A stretch of DNA of 48,107 bases from Actinomycetes bacterium (GCA_021806045.1 JAJZDI010000015.1:9443-57549); one strand, 5' to 3'; positions 15,037 through 23,953 are shown, numbered from the stretch's first letter. Notes: a model not told the origin generated them from the sequence alone. Numbers and translations: made by a program.

Positions 15037-17484
15037 TCAGTGCGCGGTGACCACCGTGGTGGTGTTGCCGTGTTCCGCTGCCAGCTGGGCCGGGGTGTAC
15101 GCCAGGTTCACCCACTGCTTCTTCGAGTAGAGCTTGGTCATGTTGTCGTACCACGGTGACGTGGGATCGGTGGCCTGCGAGTAGGTGAGGATGCCCTGGG
15201 AGATGGGCCCGCTCTTCGTGAGCTCGGTGGTCATCACCAGCGACGAGCCGTCGTTGACGGTGCCGTAGGGGAAGTCGGCCAGCGGACCTCCCTGGCCGTC
15301 CGACGCGTAGATGGCGTTGAAACAGCCGGTGTCGCACCCGGGGATGGGGATGGTGGTGCCGTTGCGGGTGACGTGCTGGACCTGGCCGTAGCCGGCGTCG
15401 AGGGGGACGTGGTGCTGATCGAGGTTCTCGATGGCGTCGGCCAACGCGGTGAGCATCGCCGGGTTCGACGTGTTGAGATGGGACGGCGTGGTCAGCGGGT
15501 GGGCCGGGTCGAAGGCGTCCGACCAGAAGGAGGCGCTCGTGTACGAGGGGGCGTACGCGAACCACTCGGAGAACAGCCAGCCGCCCGACGCGTCCAGGTT
15601 GCCCGTCCCGTCGTAGCCGGCCAGGGCGGTGCACGCCGGGGCCAGTTGGACGACGGTGCCGTCGGTGGCGGTCGCCGTCGGCGTGGACCGGCACAGTGAC
15701 ACGAGCGATCCGAGCACCAGCTGGGCCAGGCGGGACGGGTCAGACTCCCACATCTTCTGGAGCGAGGCCAGGGTGAACTTGGGCGGACCGAAGCCGTCGG
15801 TGCCGGCGACGCGGGCGGCGATCATCTGGTTGCCCAGCTGGGTCCGCAGCCCCTGCTGGACGTCGATGTTCCCGATGATCGGGGAGTAGGCGGGGAAAGG
15901 CGCGCTCGGGTTGGCCAGCCAGTAGGAGCTGTTCGAGTTCTCGACGTAGTCGGTGCGGATGGTGTGCGGCTCGTGGGCGGCGTTGAAGATGCCCGGGACC
16001 GGCGTGCCCGGGTCGTTCCTCCAGGCGCACGCCGAGCGCGACCCGTCGAGGGTGACCACGCCGGCCACTTTGAAGACGGTCTGGGCCAGCCCCTGGGGCA
16101 TGCACGAGGCGATCAGTGAGGCGGGAACGTTGGGCGTGTTGCCGACGTCGCCGTAGTAGGCGTGCCCGGTGTTGTCGGCGGCGATGGTGTTGAAGGTGGG
16201 GATGGCCAGGTAGGTGGACTCCACCTGCAGGAGGTTGGCCACCGAGGTGGACTGGCCCATGCGGAAGTACTGGTTGACCGCCCGGAAGGCGTCGTTGGTC
16301 ATCGAGTCGTCGATGGCGTAGGCGGTGGTGGCCGTCCAGTGGTAGCCGGCCCGGTTCGAGTCGGCCACCGTGCCCCACCTGGTCGTGTAGAAGGTGTGGT
16401 GGACGACGCCGTTTCCGGTGTCCACCGACACCGTCTGGGTTCCCATCTTGACCGCCTTGCCGTCGACCAGGTAGCTGGTCGGGTCACCGGGCACCAGCTT
16501 CAGCTGGTAGACGGTGAAGCGGAAGCTGGTCGAGACGGTGTGGGTCCAGGCCAGGTCCTTGTTGAAGCCGATCCCGATGAGGGGGAAGCCCATCAGCGTC
16601 CCGCCCTCGACGTCGTACTGGCCGGGAACGGTCAGCTGGGCCATCCAGAAGCGCTCCGTCCCCTGCCAGGGGAAGTGCGGGTTGGCCAGGACCATCCCGT
16701 CGCCGTTGGCCGTGTCCTGGCTGCCGATCCCGATCCCGTTCGATCCGTTGGTGGTGAGGCCGCTCGACTCGAAGTCGGCGGCCAGGGCGGCCAGTCCGGG
16801 CCCGCCCGTGTGGAACGAGGCGGTGGTGGCGGTGGCCGCGCCGGCCTGGGGTGACGCCGGCGGGGTGGCCCGCACCAGTGCGCTGATGAACTGCTCGCTG
16901 GAGGCCTCGGTCATGATCTGGTAGCCACGAAGGAACATGTCGTTCATGGTGATGGGGCGCACCCAGGGCTTGCCCGCGCAGGTCGGGTCGTGCAGCTTGC
17001 CCGAGGCCAGGTAGGCGTTGTAGCCGGCCACGTAGCCCTTGTAGACGGCGAGGGTCTGGGGGAGCGGCCCGAGCGGGGGCTTCTGGGTGATCTCCCGCTG
17101 GAGCATCCCCGAGTCGACGACCGACTTCCAGTAGAGGTCGGAGTCGAGGTTGGTCGTCGACACCCCGGCCGAATAGTTGAGGGACAGGCCCTTCGTTCCG
17201 AAGTACTTCGAGCGGTCACCGTTCACGGTGACGAAGTCCTGGGCCAGGGTGCAGAGGTTGTCCTGGGCGAACGCCGTCGCCTCCCCGTAACCGAGGGCGT
17301 AGAAGTTCGACGCGGTGATGTGGGGGATTCCGGCGCTGTCGCGCACGATGGTGACCTTGTTCGAGGTCGCGCTGGACGTGCTGTTCGGCGAGCTCGAACA
17401 CGAGGTCAGCACGGAGCCGGCGGTGGCCACGGCGAGGAGGGCCAGGACGGTGGCCGAGCCGCGGGGTCGGCGGAAGGGGCGCAT
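15037..17484 (-). CDS. Penicillin-acylase family Ntn hydrolase, lipoprotein
   Basis: 815 residues. The signal peptide has a lipobox-like VLTSC (residues 25-29), so the enzyme is probably exported and lipid-anchored. The Ntn-hydrolase nucleophile is expected to be S248 in TTNGSNGIGIG, where the precursor is normally cut into alpha and beta chains; VLANPHFPWQG follows as in the family. Homologues cleave amide bonds of penicillins, acyl-homoserine lactones or cyclic lipopeptides; the substrate here is open. It is the last gene of a minus-strand set (yceI-like, marR, VOC, acylase). Converging on the aldo/keto reductase, it has only a short gap after it. Confidence 0.87.
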   Translation of the reverse strand: MRPFRRPRGSATVLALLAVATAGSVLTSCSSSPNSTSSATSNKVTIVRDSAGIPHITASNFYALGYGEATAFAQDNLCTLAQDFVTVNGDRSKYFGTKGLSLNYSAGVSTTNLDSDLYWKSVVDSGMLQREITQKPPLGPLPQTLAVYKGYVAGYNAYLASGKLHDPTCAGKPWVRPITMNDMFLRGYQIMTEASSEQFISALVRATPPASPQAGAATATTASFHTGGPGLAALAADFESSGLTTNGSNGIGIGSQDTANGDGMVLANPHFPWQGTERFWMAQLTVPGQYDVEGGTLMGFPLIGIGFNKDLAWTHTVSTSFRFTVYQLKLVPGDPTSYLVDGKAVKMGTQTVSVDTGNGVVHHTFYTTRWGTVADSNRAGYHWTATTAYAIDDSMTNDAFRAVNQYFRMGQSTSVANLLQVESTYLAIPTFNTIAADNTGHAYYGDVGNTPNVPASLIASCMPQGLAQTVFKVAGVVTLDGSRSACAWRNDPGTPVPGIFNAAHEPHTIRTDYVENSNSSYWLANPSAPFPAYSPIIGNIDVQQGLRTQLGNQMIAARVAGTDGFGPPKFTLASLQKMWESDPSRLAQLVLGSLVSLCRSTPTATATDGTVVQLAPACTALAGYDGTGNLDASGGWLFSEWFAYAPSYTSASFWSDAFDPAHPLTTPSHLNTSNPAMLTALADAIENLDQHHVPLDAGYGQVQHVTRNGTTIPIPGCDTGCFNAIYASDGQGGPLADFPYGTVNDGSSLVMTTELTKSGPISQGILTYSQATDPTSPWYDNMTKLYSKKQWVNLAYTPAQLAAEHGNTTTVVTAH

Positions 17485-17555
17485 GCCGGCACCGTAGCCC
17501 CACGTGACGGGAGGGGGGATGTTCCCGGGCCTGGTCGGCCCGGTCGGCTGCCCGA

Positions 17556-18089
17556 TCAGGTCGGGTCGGCCACCCTCACCGGCGCCGGTCCCGCCGTCAC
17601 CGTTCCCGCCGTGGCCACCCCGTGCCACCGGGCCACCTCGCCGGCCAGGTCGAGGGGGTCGACGGGGGCGTCGCGCTCGTAGTCCCCCCACGCCTCGCGG
17701 GGGAGCATCCACATGATCTCGAACTCGTTGCCGTCGGGGTCGGCCCCGTACACGCTCTTGGTCGCCCCGTGGCTGGACTCGCCCGTGTAGGCGTGGGCGT
17801 CGAGGAGCACCCGCCGGGCGTCGGCCAGCTCGTCGATGGTGTCGACCTGCCAGGCCAGGTGGTAGAGGCCGACGGTACCGCGGCGGCGGGGGCCACCGGC
17901 CGGGCCCACCTCGAAGAGGCCGAGGTCGTGGTGGTTGCCCGACCGGGGCAGGCGGAGGAAGGCGGCCGCGGCCCACGGAACGCGGGTGACGACCTCCATG
18001 CCGAGGGCGTCCGTGTAGAAGGCCTCGGCCCGTTCCAGGTCGGCGACGAAGAGGACGGCGTGGTTGAGGCGGACGGGGGAGAAGCTCAT
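17556..18089 (-). CDS. VOC-family (glyoxalase/extradiol dioxygenase-like) protein
   Basis: 177 residues with two beta-alpha-beta-beta-beta halves. The metal ligand positions are seen: H10 (RLNHAVLFV), a second His in GLYHLAWQVD, and Glu in DPDGNEFEIMW. The family includes ring-cleaving dioxygenases, glyoxalase and resistance proteins, and the substrate is not known. Start ATG 18089 has GGAGG upstream. It is 83 bases downstream of the MarR gene, so it may be controlled by it. The C-terminal 40 residues (after PREAWGDYERDAP) are an extension beyond the usual fold. Confidence 0.85.
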   Translation of the reverse strand: MSFSPVRLNHAVLFVADLERAEAFYTDALGMEVVTRVPWAAAAFLRLPRSGNHHDLGLFEVGPAGGPRRRGTVGLYHLAWQVDTIDELADARRVLLDAHAYTGESSHGATKSVYGADPDGNEFEIMWMLPREAWGDYERDAPVDPLDLAGEVARWHGVATAGTVTAGPAPVRVADPT

Positions 18090-18172
18090 CGGAGCCTCCG
18101 ATCGGGGTCGGTGCGGGGGTACGGGGTCGGGGAGTGGGCTGGCGGACGCGGGACCGGCGGGCGCGGGGCGGG

Positions 18173-18667
18173 TCACCCGGCCCACGACGGCGGGTCGTCG
18201 CCTGCCAGCGCGTCCACCACGCTGGCGGCAATGGCGGCCATGGCCGCCAGCTGGTCGGTCGTCAGGCGGTCGATGAACCACCGGCGCACGGCGGCGACGT
18301 GGCTCGGCGCCGCGGCCGCCTGGACCGAGCGGCCGTGGGGGGTCAGGGCCACGAACAGGCCCCGGCGGTCGCTCGGGCACCGGCGGCGCTCGATCAGGCC
18401 CCGCGCCTCCATGCGGGCCACGTGGTGGGAGACACGGCTCTTCTCCCACCCCAGCTCACGCCCGAGCTCGCCGGCGCGCATGGCGGCATCGGGCTGGTCG
18501 CAGAGGACGGCGATGACCTGGTAGTCCTGCATCGACAGCTCGCTGTGGATGGACAGGTCGTGTGCCAGTGCCCCGGTCAGGTGGGCATACATGCGCTGGA
18601 AGCCCTTCCAGGCGGCCAGCTCGGGCTCGGTGAGCCACCGGGTTCCGGCATCCGGTGTGGTGTCCAT
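18173..18667 (-). CDS. MarR-family transcriptional regulator
   Basis: 164 residues. The winged helix-turn-helix is clear: LSMQDYQVIAVL, RAGELGRELGWEKSRVSHHV, MEARGLIERRRCPSDRRG. MarR proteins act as dimers on short palindromes and respond to small aromatic or oxidant ligands. It likely controls the flanking yceI-like and VOC genes; palindromes upstream of the yceI-like gene are candidate sites. ATG 18667 is preferred (GGAAGG about 10 bases upstream); ATG 18676 is possible. Confidence 0.9.
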   Translation of the reverse strand: MDTTPDAGTRWLTEPELAAWKGFQRMYAHLTGALAHDLSIHSELSMQDYQVIAVLCDQPDAAMRAGELGRELGWEKSRVSHHVARMEARGLIERRRCPSDRRGLFVALTPHGRSVQAAAAPSHVAAVRRWFIDRLTTDQLAAMAAIAASVVDALAGDDPPSWAG

Positions 18668-18769
18668 GGTTCCCATCCTTCCGTGCGAGCGGTTCGCAGC
18701 GGGTGACCGCACGCCGGTCCTGGCCGGTGCGGCAGGCCGCCTGCGCCGGGCAGGCGGCCTGCCGGCGGG

Positions 18770-19327
18770 TCAGGCGTTCTTGATGGCCGACACCTCGAAC
18801 TCGAGGGTGACGTTCTCGCTGACGAGCACGCCGCCTGCTTCGAGGGCGGCGTTCCAGTTGACGCCCCAGTCCTTGCGGTTGACGACGACGGTGCCCTCAA
18901 GGCCGATCCGGTGGTTGCCGAAGGGGTCGACGGCGGCGCCGGTGAACTCGAAGTCCACGGTGACGGGCTTGGCCACGCCCTTGATCGTCAGGTCGCCGGT
19001 CACCCGGTAGGTGGTGGCATCGACGGCCTCCACCGAGGTGGAGGTGTAGGTGATCTCCGGGTAGGTGTCCATGTCGAAGAAGTCGTTGCTGCGCAGGTGA
19101 TTGTCGCGGTCCTCGTTGCGGGTGTCGATGCTCTTGGCCTGGATGGTGACCGACAGGCTGGAATTCGAGGGGTCGGAGGCGTCGAAGTGGCCGGTGCCGC
19201 TGACGTCGTTGAACGCGCCCCGTACCTTGGTCACCATGGCGTGGCGGGCGACGAAGCCGACGCGGGAGTGGCTGGCGTCGAGGGTGTAGTCACCGGTGAG
19301 GTCGGGGGTGGGGGTGGTCGTGGTCAC
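18770..19327 (-). CDS. YceI-family lipid-binding-like protein
   Basis: 185 residues, a lipocalin-like beta-barrel that in relatives holds polyprenoid lipids. Signatures: GDYTLDASHSRVGFVARHAMVTKVRG, DMDTYPEITYTS, GDLTIKGVAKPVTVDFEF and the DWGVNWNAALEAGG end. No signal peptide is seen, so this member is probably cytoplasmic. The GTG start has GAGG upstream. Its promoter region carries two palindromes, and the MarR gene follows 102 bases downstream on the same strand. Confidence 0.92.
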   Translation of the reverse strand: MTTTTPTPDLTGDYTLDASHSRVGFVARHAMVTKVRGAFNDVSGTGHFDASDPSNSSLSVTIQAKSIDTRNEDRDNHLRSNDFFDMDTYPEITYTSTSVEAVDATTYRVTGDLTIKGVAKPVTVDFEFTGAAVDPFGNHRIGLEGTVVVNRKDWGVNWNAALEAGGVLVSENVTLEFEVSAIKNA

Positions 19328-19367
19328 GGTCGTGGCCTCGCTTTCTCAGATGTAGTTGCAGGGACAA

Positions 19368-19401
19368 GTACAGTGTACCCATTACGGTTGATATGTCAAC
19401 C
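19368..19401. promoter_or_regulatory. Two palindromes in the yceI-like promoter region
   Basis: An AT-richer patch contains GTACAGTGTAC (19368-19378, perfect 5-base arms) and, eight bases on, GGTTGATATGTCAACC (19386-19401, 6-base arms around TATG). The second has the size of MarR operators, and a MarR gene lies just downstream in the same transcription unit, so autoregulation is plausible. Confidence 0.55.
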
Positions 19402-19529
19402 AGTTTGTCCACCGGTGATGTTCCGCCTGCATGCGGGCTCCAGCAGGGCCGGACCGCCCATGTTCGACGGGACCATGGGGACCCCCAGGCCGGCACTGCA
19501 GCAGGGCCGGCAGGGCGGGCAGGGCAGCG

Positions 19530-20267
19530 TCAGCCGGGGGACCACTCCGTCAGGAACGCGTACCGATCGCCGCGCACTGCGCTCTGACGCCACTCGACGG
19601 GGACGTCGCCGGCCAGTGCCAGCCGCTCGACCAGCAGCACGGCCTGCCCACGCGGCAGCCGCAGCAGGCGGCGCAACTCCTGGTCGGCGATGGCCGGCTG
19701 GATCCGCTCCCAGCCGCCGGTCACCCGCAGGCCGCAGCACGAGGCGACCGCGTCGTAGAGGGAGCCGGTGCGCAGGTCCATGTCGACGAGCCCACCCGCC
19801 CGTGCCGCCGGGAACCACGACCGGTGGACGCTGATGGGCTCGTCGCCCACATAGCGGAGGCGCTCGACGTGCACGACCTCGTCGTCGGCCGCCAGGCGGA
19901 GCGGCTCGGCCGCCGCTCCTGCCGGCTCCACCTGTTGCACGAGCACCTCGCTGCGCTCGTCGAGGCCGAGGTCCTGGGCGGTGCGGGCCAGGCTGTAGAG
20001 GGTGTGGAGTGGCTGCTCCAGCACCGATCCGGCCAGCGCGCTGCGCCGCCCCCGCTCCCGGACGATCACCCCCTCGTCCTGGAGGCGCCGGGCCGCCTCG
20101 CGCACCGTCTGTCGGCTGACGCTGTAGCGGGCGCGCAGCTCCTCGTCGGTGGGGAAGCCGCCGTCGAACTCGCCGGCGGCCATCCGCCGGCGGAGGTCGG
20201 CGAGCACCTGGGCCCACAGCGGCACCGGGCTCCGGCGATCGAGGGGGGAGGCGTCCCCCGGGGTCAT
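19530..20267 (-). CDS. GntR-family regulator with UTRA domain (HutC subfamily)
   Basis: 245 residues. An N-terminal winged helix (PLWAQVLADLRRRMAAGEF, LRARYSVSRQTVREAARRL) is followed by a UTRA ligand domain (residues about 85-240; ERLRYVGDEPISVHRSWFP). The start overlaps the stop of the DUF1634 gene (ATGA), so it is translated with the TauE/SafE transport genes and probably regulates them. The UTRA ligand is usually a small acid or sugar derivative; none can be named. Confidence 0.9.
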   Translation of the reverse strand: MTPGDASPLDRRSPVPLWAQVLADLRRRMAAGEFDGGFPTDEELRARYSVSRQTVREAARRLQDEGVIVRERGRRSALAGSVLEQPLHTLYSLARTAQDLGLDERSEVLVQQVEPAGAAAEPLRLAADDEVVHVERLRYVGDEPISVHRSWFPAARAGGLVDMDLRTGSLYDAVASCCGLRVTGGWERIQPAIADQELRRLLRLPRGQAVLLVERLALAGDVPVEWRQSAVRGDRYAFLTEWSPG

Positions 20268-20635
20268 CCCGCCAGCCCGACCAGAACGGCGGCGGCCAGC
20301 ACGGCGACGACGGCCGCGCCGACACCCACGAAGCGCGTGTCGCGCTCGCGGATCCAGCTGCCGACCACCGACAGCACGCCGACGGCGGGGGTGAGGGTGA
20401 GCACCAGCATGCCCACGCCCATGATCTTGGTTCCGGCCGGTGCCGTGGAGAGCAGGTGGAACATGCGGACCTGGACGGCCTGGCCGTTCGACGTCGACAT
20501 CTGGACGATGAGCCCGACGATGAGGAGGGCCAGCGCCATCACCAATCCGGTGCGCAGGACCCACTGGACGAGCGTGTTGGTGCGCGGGTCGGCCGGCCGG
20601 CCGAGCTGCTCGTCGGGCACGACGGGGTCAGACAT
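20264..20635 (-). CDS. DUF1634 membrane protein
   Basis: 123 residues with three hydrophobic helices (LVMALALLIVGLIVQM, IMGVGMLVLTLTPAVGVLSVV, FVGVGAAVVAVLAAAVLVGLA). DUF1634 proteins are regularly encoded next to TauE/SafE permeases, as here: its start overlaps the end of the permease gene by eight bases and its stop overlaps the GntR start. It is probably an auxiliary subunit; its biochemical role is unknown. Confidence 0.87.
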   Translation of the reverse strand: MSDPVVPDEQLGRPADPRTNTLVQWVLRTGLVMALALLIVGLIVQMSTSNGQAVQVRMFHLLSTAPAGTKIMGVGMLVLTLTPAVGVLSVVGSWIRERDTRFVGVGAAVVAVLAAAVLVGLAG

Positions 20636-21797
20636 TGGCGATCCCCAGTGCCTTGAGGCCCATCTGCACGGCCACCAGGATCAGCACGCCGGCGAGGATC
20701 CTGCCGAGGGTGCGGCCCGAGACCCGCTGCGAGCTCTTCGCCCCGAAGAAGGCGCCGACGGCGATGCCGAGGGCCACGGGTGCAGCAGCGAAGGGCAGGA
20801 CGTAGCCGCGGGCGAAGTAGACGAACAGGCTGGCGACGGCGGTGACGCCGATCATGAAGTTGGAGGTGGCGGCGGACACCTTGATCGGCACCTTCATCCC
20901 GAGGTGCATGGCCGGCACCTTCAAGAACCCGCCCCCCACACCGAGGAGGCCCGACAGCAGGCCGGCGACGAACGACACGGCCCAGCCGATCCATAGCCGG
21001 ATTGCCCGGTAGGTGACGAGGGCATCGGTGGTGAGGTCGTGGTAGGCGCCGGCCAGACGGCCGCGCTCCTCCCACCCGACCCGCTTGCCCGACGCGACCA
21101 TGGCGGCGGCACCGGCCCGCTCGCCGCCGGCCGCCTCGGCGCAGGCGAGAACGGGGTCGTCGCTCCCGGCCGCCATGGCCGGGGCGGCATCCGGAACGGT
21201 CGGCACCGGCGAAACGGTCTCCGCGTGCGAGTCCGCGTGCGGGTCCCCGTGCGCGCCCACGTCGACGGCGCCGGCCTCGCCGACCACCTCGCCGTGCTCG
21301 TCCCTGCCCCGTAGGACGAGGAAGGCGGTCACCAGCATCACCAGCGCGAACAGACCGTCGATGACGGTGGGGGCGATGAGCACGGCGACCACGCCGCCGG
21401 CCAGGCCGCCCATGGTGGTGGCGATCTCCAGCGTGAGGGCGAGGCGCATGTTCAGCTGGCCGGACCCGGCGTACGCGCTCCCGGCGGCCGCCGATGTCGC
21501 CACTACCGCGACCAGCGACGAGGCCACCGCCACCTTGGTGTCGAAGTGGAAGAGGAGGACCAGGGCGGGGACGATGACGACGCCGCCGCCGATGCCGACG
21601 ACGGCGCCCAGCCAGCCGGCGAAGATGCCGAGCACGGCCAGCCCGATGGCGTCAGCCGGCGAGATGTGCTGGTGGAGGACCGTGGCCAGGGTCGGTAGGG
21701 CAGGAAGAAATGTACGGATATTCGGAGTATAACGACACGGCGCCGGGCCCGCACGGTGACCCGCGGGACGGATGGTGCGGGGATCACGGATGCGCAC
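20628..21797 (-). CDS. TauE/SafE-family permease (sulfite/organosulfonate exporter-like)
   Basis: About 389 residues from the chosen GTG. Two homologous membrane halves each start with the family motif: GWLGAVVGIGGGVVIVPAL and SGLLSGLLGVGGGFLKVPAM. Between them lies a long loop of about 75 residues, rich in Ala/Gly/Glu/His and unusual in length. The start is uncertain: an AT-rich, promoter-like patch (21709-21733) falls inside the open frame, and downstream of it no ATG, GTG or TTG is in frame until well inside the first helix; only CTG is available. Relatives export sulfite, sulfoacetate or related anions. First gene of the tauE-DUF1634-gntR operon. Confidence 0.82.
   Translation of the reverse strand: MRIRDPRTIRPAGHRAGPAPCRYTPNIRTFLPALPTLATVLHQHISPADAIGLAVLGIFAGWLGAVVGIGGGVVIVPALVLLFHFDTKVAVASSLVAVVATSAAAGSAYAGSGQLNMRLALTLEIATTMGGLAGGVVAVLIAPTVIDGLFALVMLVTAFLVLRGRDEHGEVVGEAGAVDVGAHGDPHADSHAETVSPVPTVPDAAPAMAAGSDDPVLACAEAAGGERAGAAAMVASGKRVGWEERGRLAGAYHDLTTDALVTYRAIRLWIGWAVSFVAGLLSGLLGVGGGFLKVPAMHLGMKVPIKVSAATSNFMIGVTAVASLFVYFARGYVLPFAAAPVALGIAVGAFFGAKSSQRVSGRTLGRILAGVLILVAVQMGLKALGIANV
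21709..21733. promoter_or_regulatory. AT-rich promoter-like patch between divergent genes
   Basis: A short run (AAATGTACGGATATTCGGAG followed by TATAAC) in otherwise very GC-rich DNA, between the TauE/SafE gene (minus) and the LLM oxidoreductase (plus). It could hold -10 elements for one or both directions and includes two near-copies of CGGATAT/CGGAGTAT. No firm -35 was identified. Confidence 0.4.
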
Positions 21798-21909
21798 GCT
21801 GCGCCTGCCCGGTCCACGGCCGGTAGGGTCGCCACCGGGCCGGTCACCCGCTCCCACGCTGTGCCGCGTGGTGAGGCCGGCCGGCCATCAGTACGACGAG
21901 AGGAGCACC

Positions 21910-22872
21910 ATGGGCGTCACCCGCTTCGGACTGCAGATCCCGAGCTTCACCTTCCCCGGCGTGGAGGACGGGCACCTCTTCGGCCGCATCGCCGAGATCG
22001 CCGTGGCCGCAGAGGAGTCGGGCTTCGACTCCGTGTGGGTGATGGACCACTTCTACCAGATCGCCAACGTCGGTCCCCGGACCGACCCGATGCTCGAGGC
22101 CTACACGCTGCTCGGCGCGCTGGCCGCCCGCACCACCCGTGCCTCGCTCGGCACCATGGTCACCGGCGTCACCTACCGCAACCCGGCGCTGCTGGCCAAG
22201 CAGGTCACCACCCTCGACGTGATCTCCGGCGGCCGGGCCATCCTCGGGATCGGCGCCGCCTGGAACGACGACGAGCACGCCGGCTACGGCTTCGAGTTCC
22301 CCGCCGTCGGCGAGCGCATGGACCGCCTGGACGAGGCGCTGGCCGTCTGCCGGGCCATGTTCACCGAGGAGGCTCCGAGCTTCTCCGGCCGCTACTACTC
22401 GATCGACGCCGCCCTCAACGTGCCCCGGCCCATCCGGCCCGGTGGCATCCCCATCCTGGTGGGGGGCTCGGGTGAGCGCCGCACCCTCAAGCTGGTGGCG
22501 AGGCACGCGGACGCCTGCAACCTCTTCGGCGATGTCGCCACCATCCGCCACAAGCTGGAGGTGCTCGACCGCCACTGCGAGGCCGAGGGGCGGGACCCGT
22601 CGACCATCACGAGGACGCGCCTCGGCGGGCTGGTCATCGCCGAGACCACGGCCGAGGCCGAGCGGCGTGGGCGGGCCATGGCCGAGGCCCGGGGCATGGA
22701 CGAGGAGCGCTTCCGGGGCTACGTCATCGCCGGCGACCCCGACGCGGTGTGCGAGCAGGTCGCCGCCTACCTCGACGCCGGGCTCGACGGCATGGTCCTC
22801 AACATGCACGACGCCTACGACCTCGACTCGGTGCAGCTGGCGGGGGACACGCTGTCGGGCGCGTTCGGCTAA
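21910..22872 (+). CDS. LLM-class F420-dependent oxidoreductase
   Basis: 320 residues, a luciferase-like TIM barrel. Family features: MGVTRFGLQIPSFTFPGVED start, GFDSVWVMDHFYQ, LGTMVTGVTYRNPALLAKQV, TLDVISGGRAILGIGAAWNDDEH and IPILVGGSGERRTLKLVARHADACN. This subgroup in actinobacteria mostly uses deazaflavin F420; cofactor use is inferred. AGGAG lies six to seven bases before the ATG. The substrate is unknown. Confidence 0.9.
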   Translation: MGVTRFGLQIPSFTFPGVEDGHLFGRIAEIAVAAEESGFDSVWVMDHFYQIANVGPRTDPMLEAYTLLGALAARTTRASLGTMVTGVTYRNPALLAKQVTTLDVISGGRAILGIGAAWNDDEHAGYGFEFPAVGERMDRLDEALAVCRAMFTEEAPSFSGRYYSIDAALNVPRPIRPGGIPILVGGSGERRTLKLVARHADACNLFGDVATIRHKLEVLDRHCEAEGRDPSTITRTRLGGLVIAETTAEAERRGRAMAEARGMDEERFRGYVIAGDPDAVCEQVAAYLDAGLDGMVLNMHDAYDLDSVQLAGDTLSGAFG

Positions 22873-22916
22873 ACGGCCGGGCCGCCGGGCCGGCGTGCCG
22901 GGCAGGGTGGCGCAGC

Positions 22917-23711
22917 TCAGCGCAGCAGGTGCCCGGCCCGGAACTCGGCCAGCCACCGGTCGAACTCGGTGGCGACGATGCGCTGCCCCGTCACTCCCTC
23001 CGCCTCCGCCGATGCCAGGAACACAGCCGGCGGGCCCATGACGCTGGCGGGCAGCAGGCGGGCCCGTAGCTCGTCGGGCAGGCTGTCGGGGATCATGCCG
23101 GTGTCGGTGGCCCCACCCGGCAGGACCAGGTTCACGGTCACCCCCGACGACCGGAGGTCCTCGGTCATGATCAGGCTGAGCGCCTCGGCACCGGCCCGGG
23201 CCGGACCGTAGGGGACGAAGCCGCGCCGTCGCATGGTCTCGTGGTTCATCGACACGTTGACGATGCGGCCCCGTCCCCGCTCGACGAAGGTGGGGGCGAA
23301 CGCCCGGGCCACCAGGAAGTAGCCGGTCAGGTTGGTGGCCACCACGTCGGCGAAGCCCTCGGGCTCTACCTCGTAGAAGGGGCGGGGATCGTCGAAGAAC
23401 CGGGGGTTCACCGTGCGCATGCCGATGCCGGCGTTGTTCACGACCAGGTCGACGTCGCCCATCTCGTCCGCCGCCCGGCGGGCCAGGTCGCCGACCGAGC
23501 CCGGGTCGCGCACGTCCACCGGGAGCGCCACCACAGCGAGCCCCCGCTCCCGCCGGGAGGCGACGGTGTCGTCCAGTCGGGGTGTGGGCCGGCTGGCGAA
23601 GCCGACGGTGGCCCCCGCCGCCAGCAGGGCGTCGGCCATGGCCTCACCGATCCCGCTGGTCGCCCCGGTCACCACCGCGGTCACGCCATCGAGCTCGGTG
23701 CTCGCCGTCAT
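22917..23711 (-). CDS. Short-chain dehydrogenase/reductase with YxxxR in place of YxxxK
   Basis: 264 residues. Cofactor motif TGATSGIG (15-22), NNAG (near 90), Ser in VNVSMNHE, then Y168 in YGPARAGAEALSLIMTEDL. The catalytic lysine of the YxxxK pair is replaced by R172 (codon CGG, checked on the sequence). The rest of the fold is intact, so the protein may be catalytically weak or use a different proton relay. It converges with the LLM gene upstream; the gap 22873-22916 has a GC-rich hairpin that may end both transcripts. Confidence 0.88.
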   Translation of the reverse strand: MTASTELDGVTAVVTGATSGIGEAMADALLAAGATVGFASRPTPRLDDTVASRRERGLAVVALPVDVRDPGSVGDLARRAADEMGDVDLVVNNAGIGMRTVNPRFFDDPRPFYEVEPEGFADVVATNLTGYFLVARAFAPTFVERGRGRIVNVSMNHETMRRRGFVPYGPARAGAEALSLIMTEDLRSSGVTVNLVLPGGATDTGMIPDSLPDELRARLLPASVMGPPAVFLASAEAEGVTGQRIVATEFDRWLAEFRAGHLLR

Positions 23712-23786
23712 GACGGCAACCTACCGCCCCCCAGCGTCCCGTCCGGTCCGGAGCAGCTGGGTGGTTGCGCCGCCCAGGTGGTGACA

Positions 23787-23806
23787 GATAGCATGACAAA
23801 ACTATC
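23787..23806. promoter_or_regulatory. Possible operator or promoter element between divergent SDR and LLM genes
   Basis: An AT-rich island with inverted arms GATAG and CTATC spaced by CATGACAAAA, in the 242-base gap between the SDR (minus) and the second LLM oxidoreductase (plus). Five-base arms are weak evidence; the base composition contrast is what makes it stand out. Confidence 0.35.
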
Positions 23807-23953
23807 GATCGGGGGGTCGGAGCCGCCTCGAGGCTCCGGCGGTGGGCACGGCGCAGCGAGGGCCGTGCGCGCTGCCGGTCCGGGGGAAGCTGATCGAATT
23901 CCCACCCGTTCCGGTGTCACCGCCACGTCCGCGTCCACCAGGGAGTGCACGTC

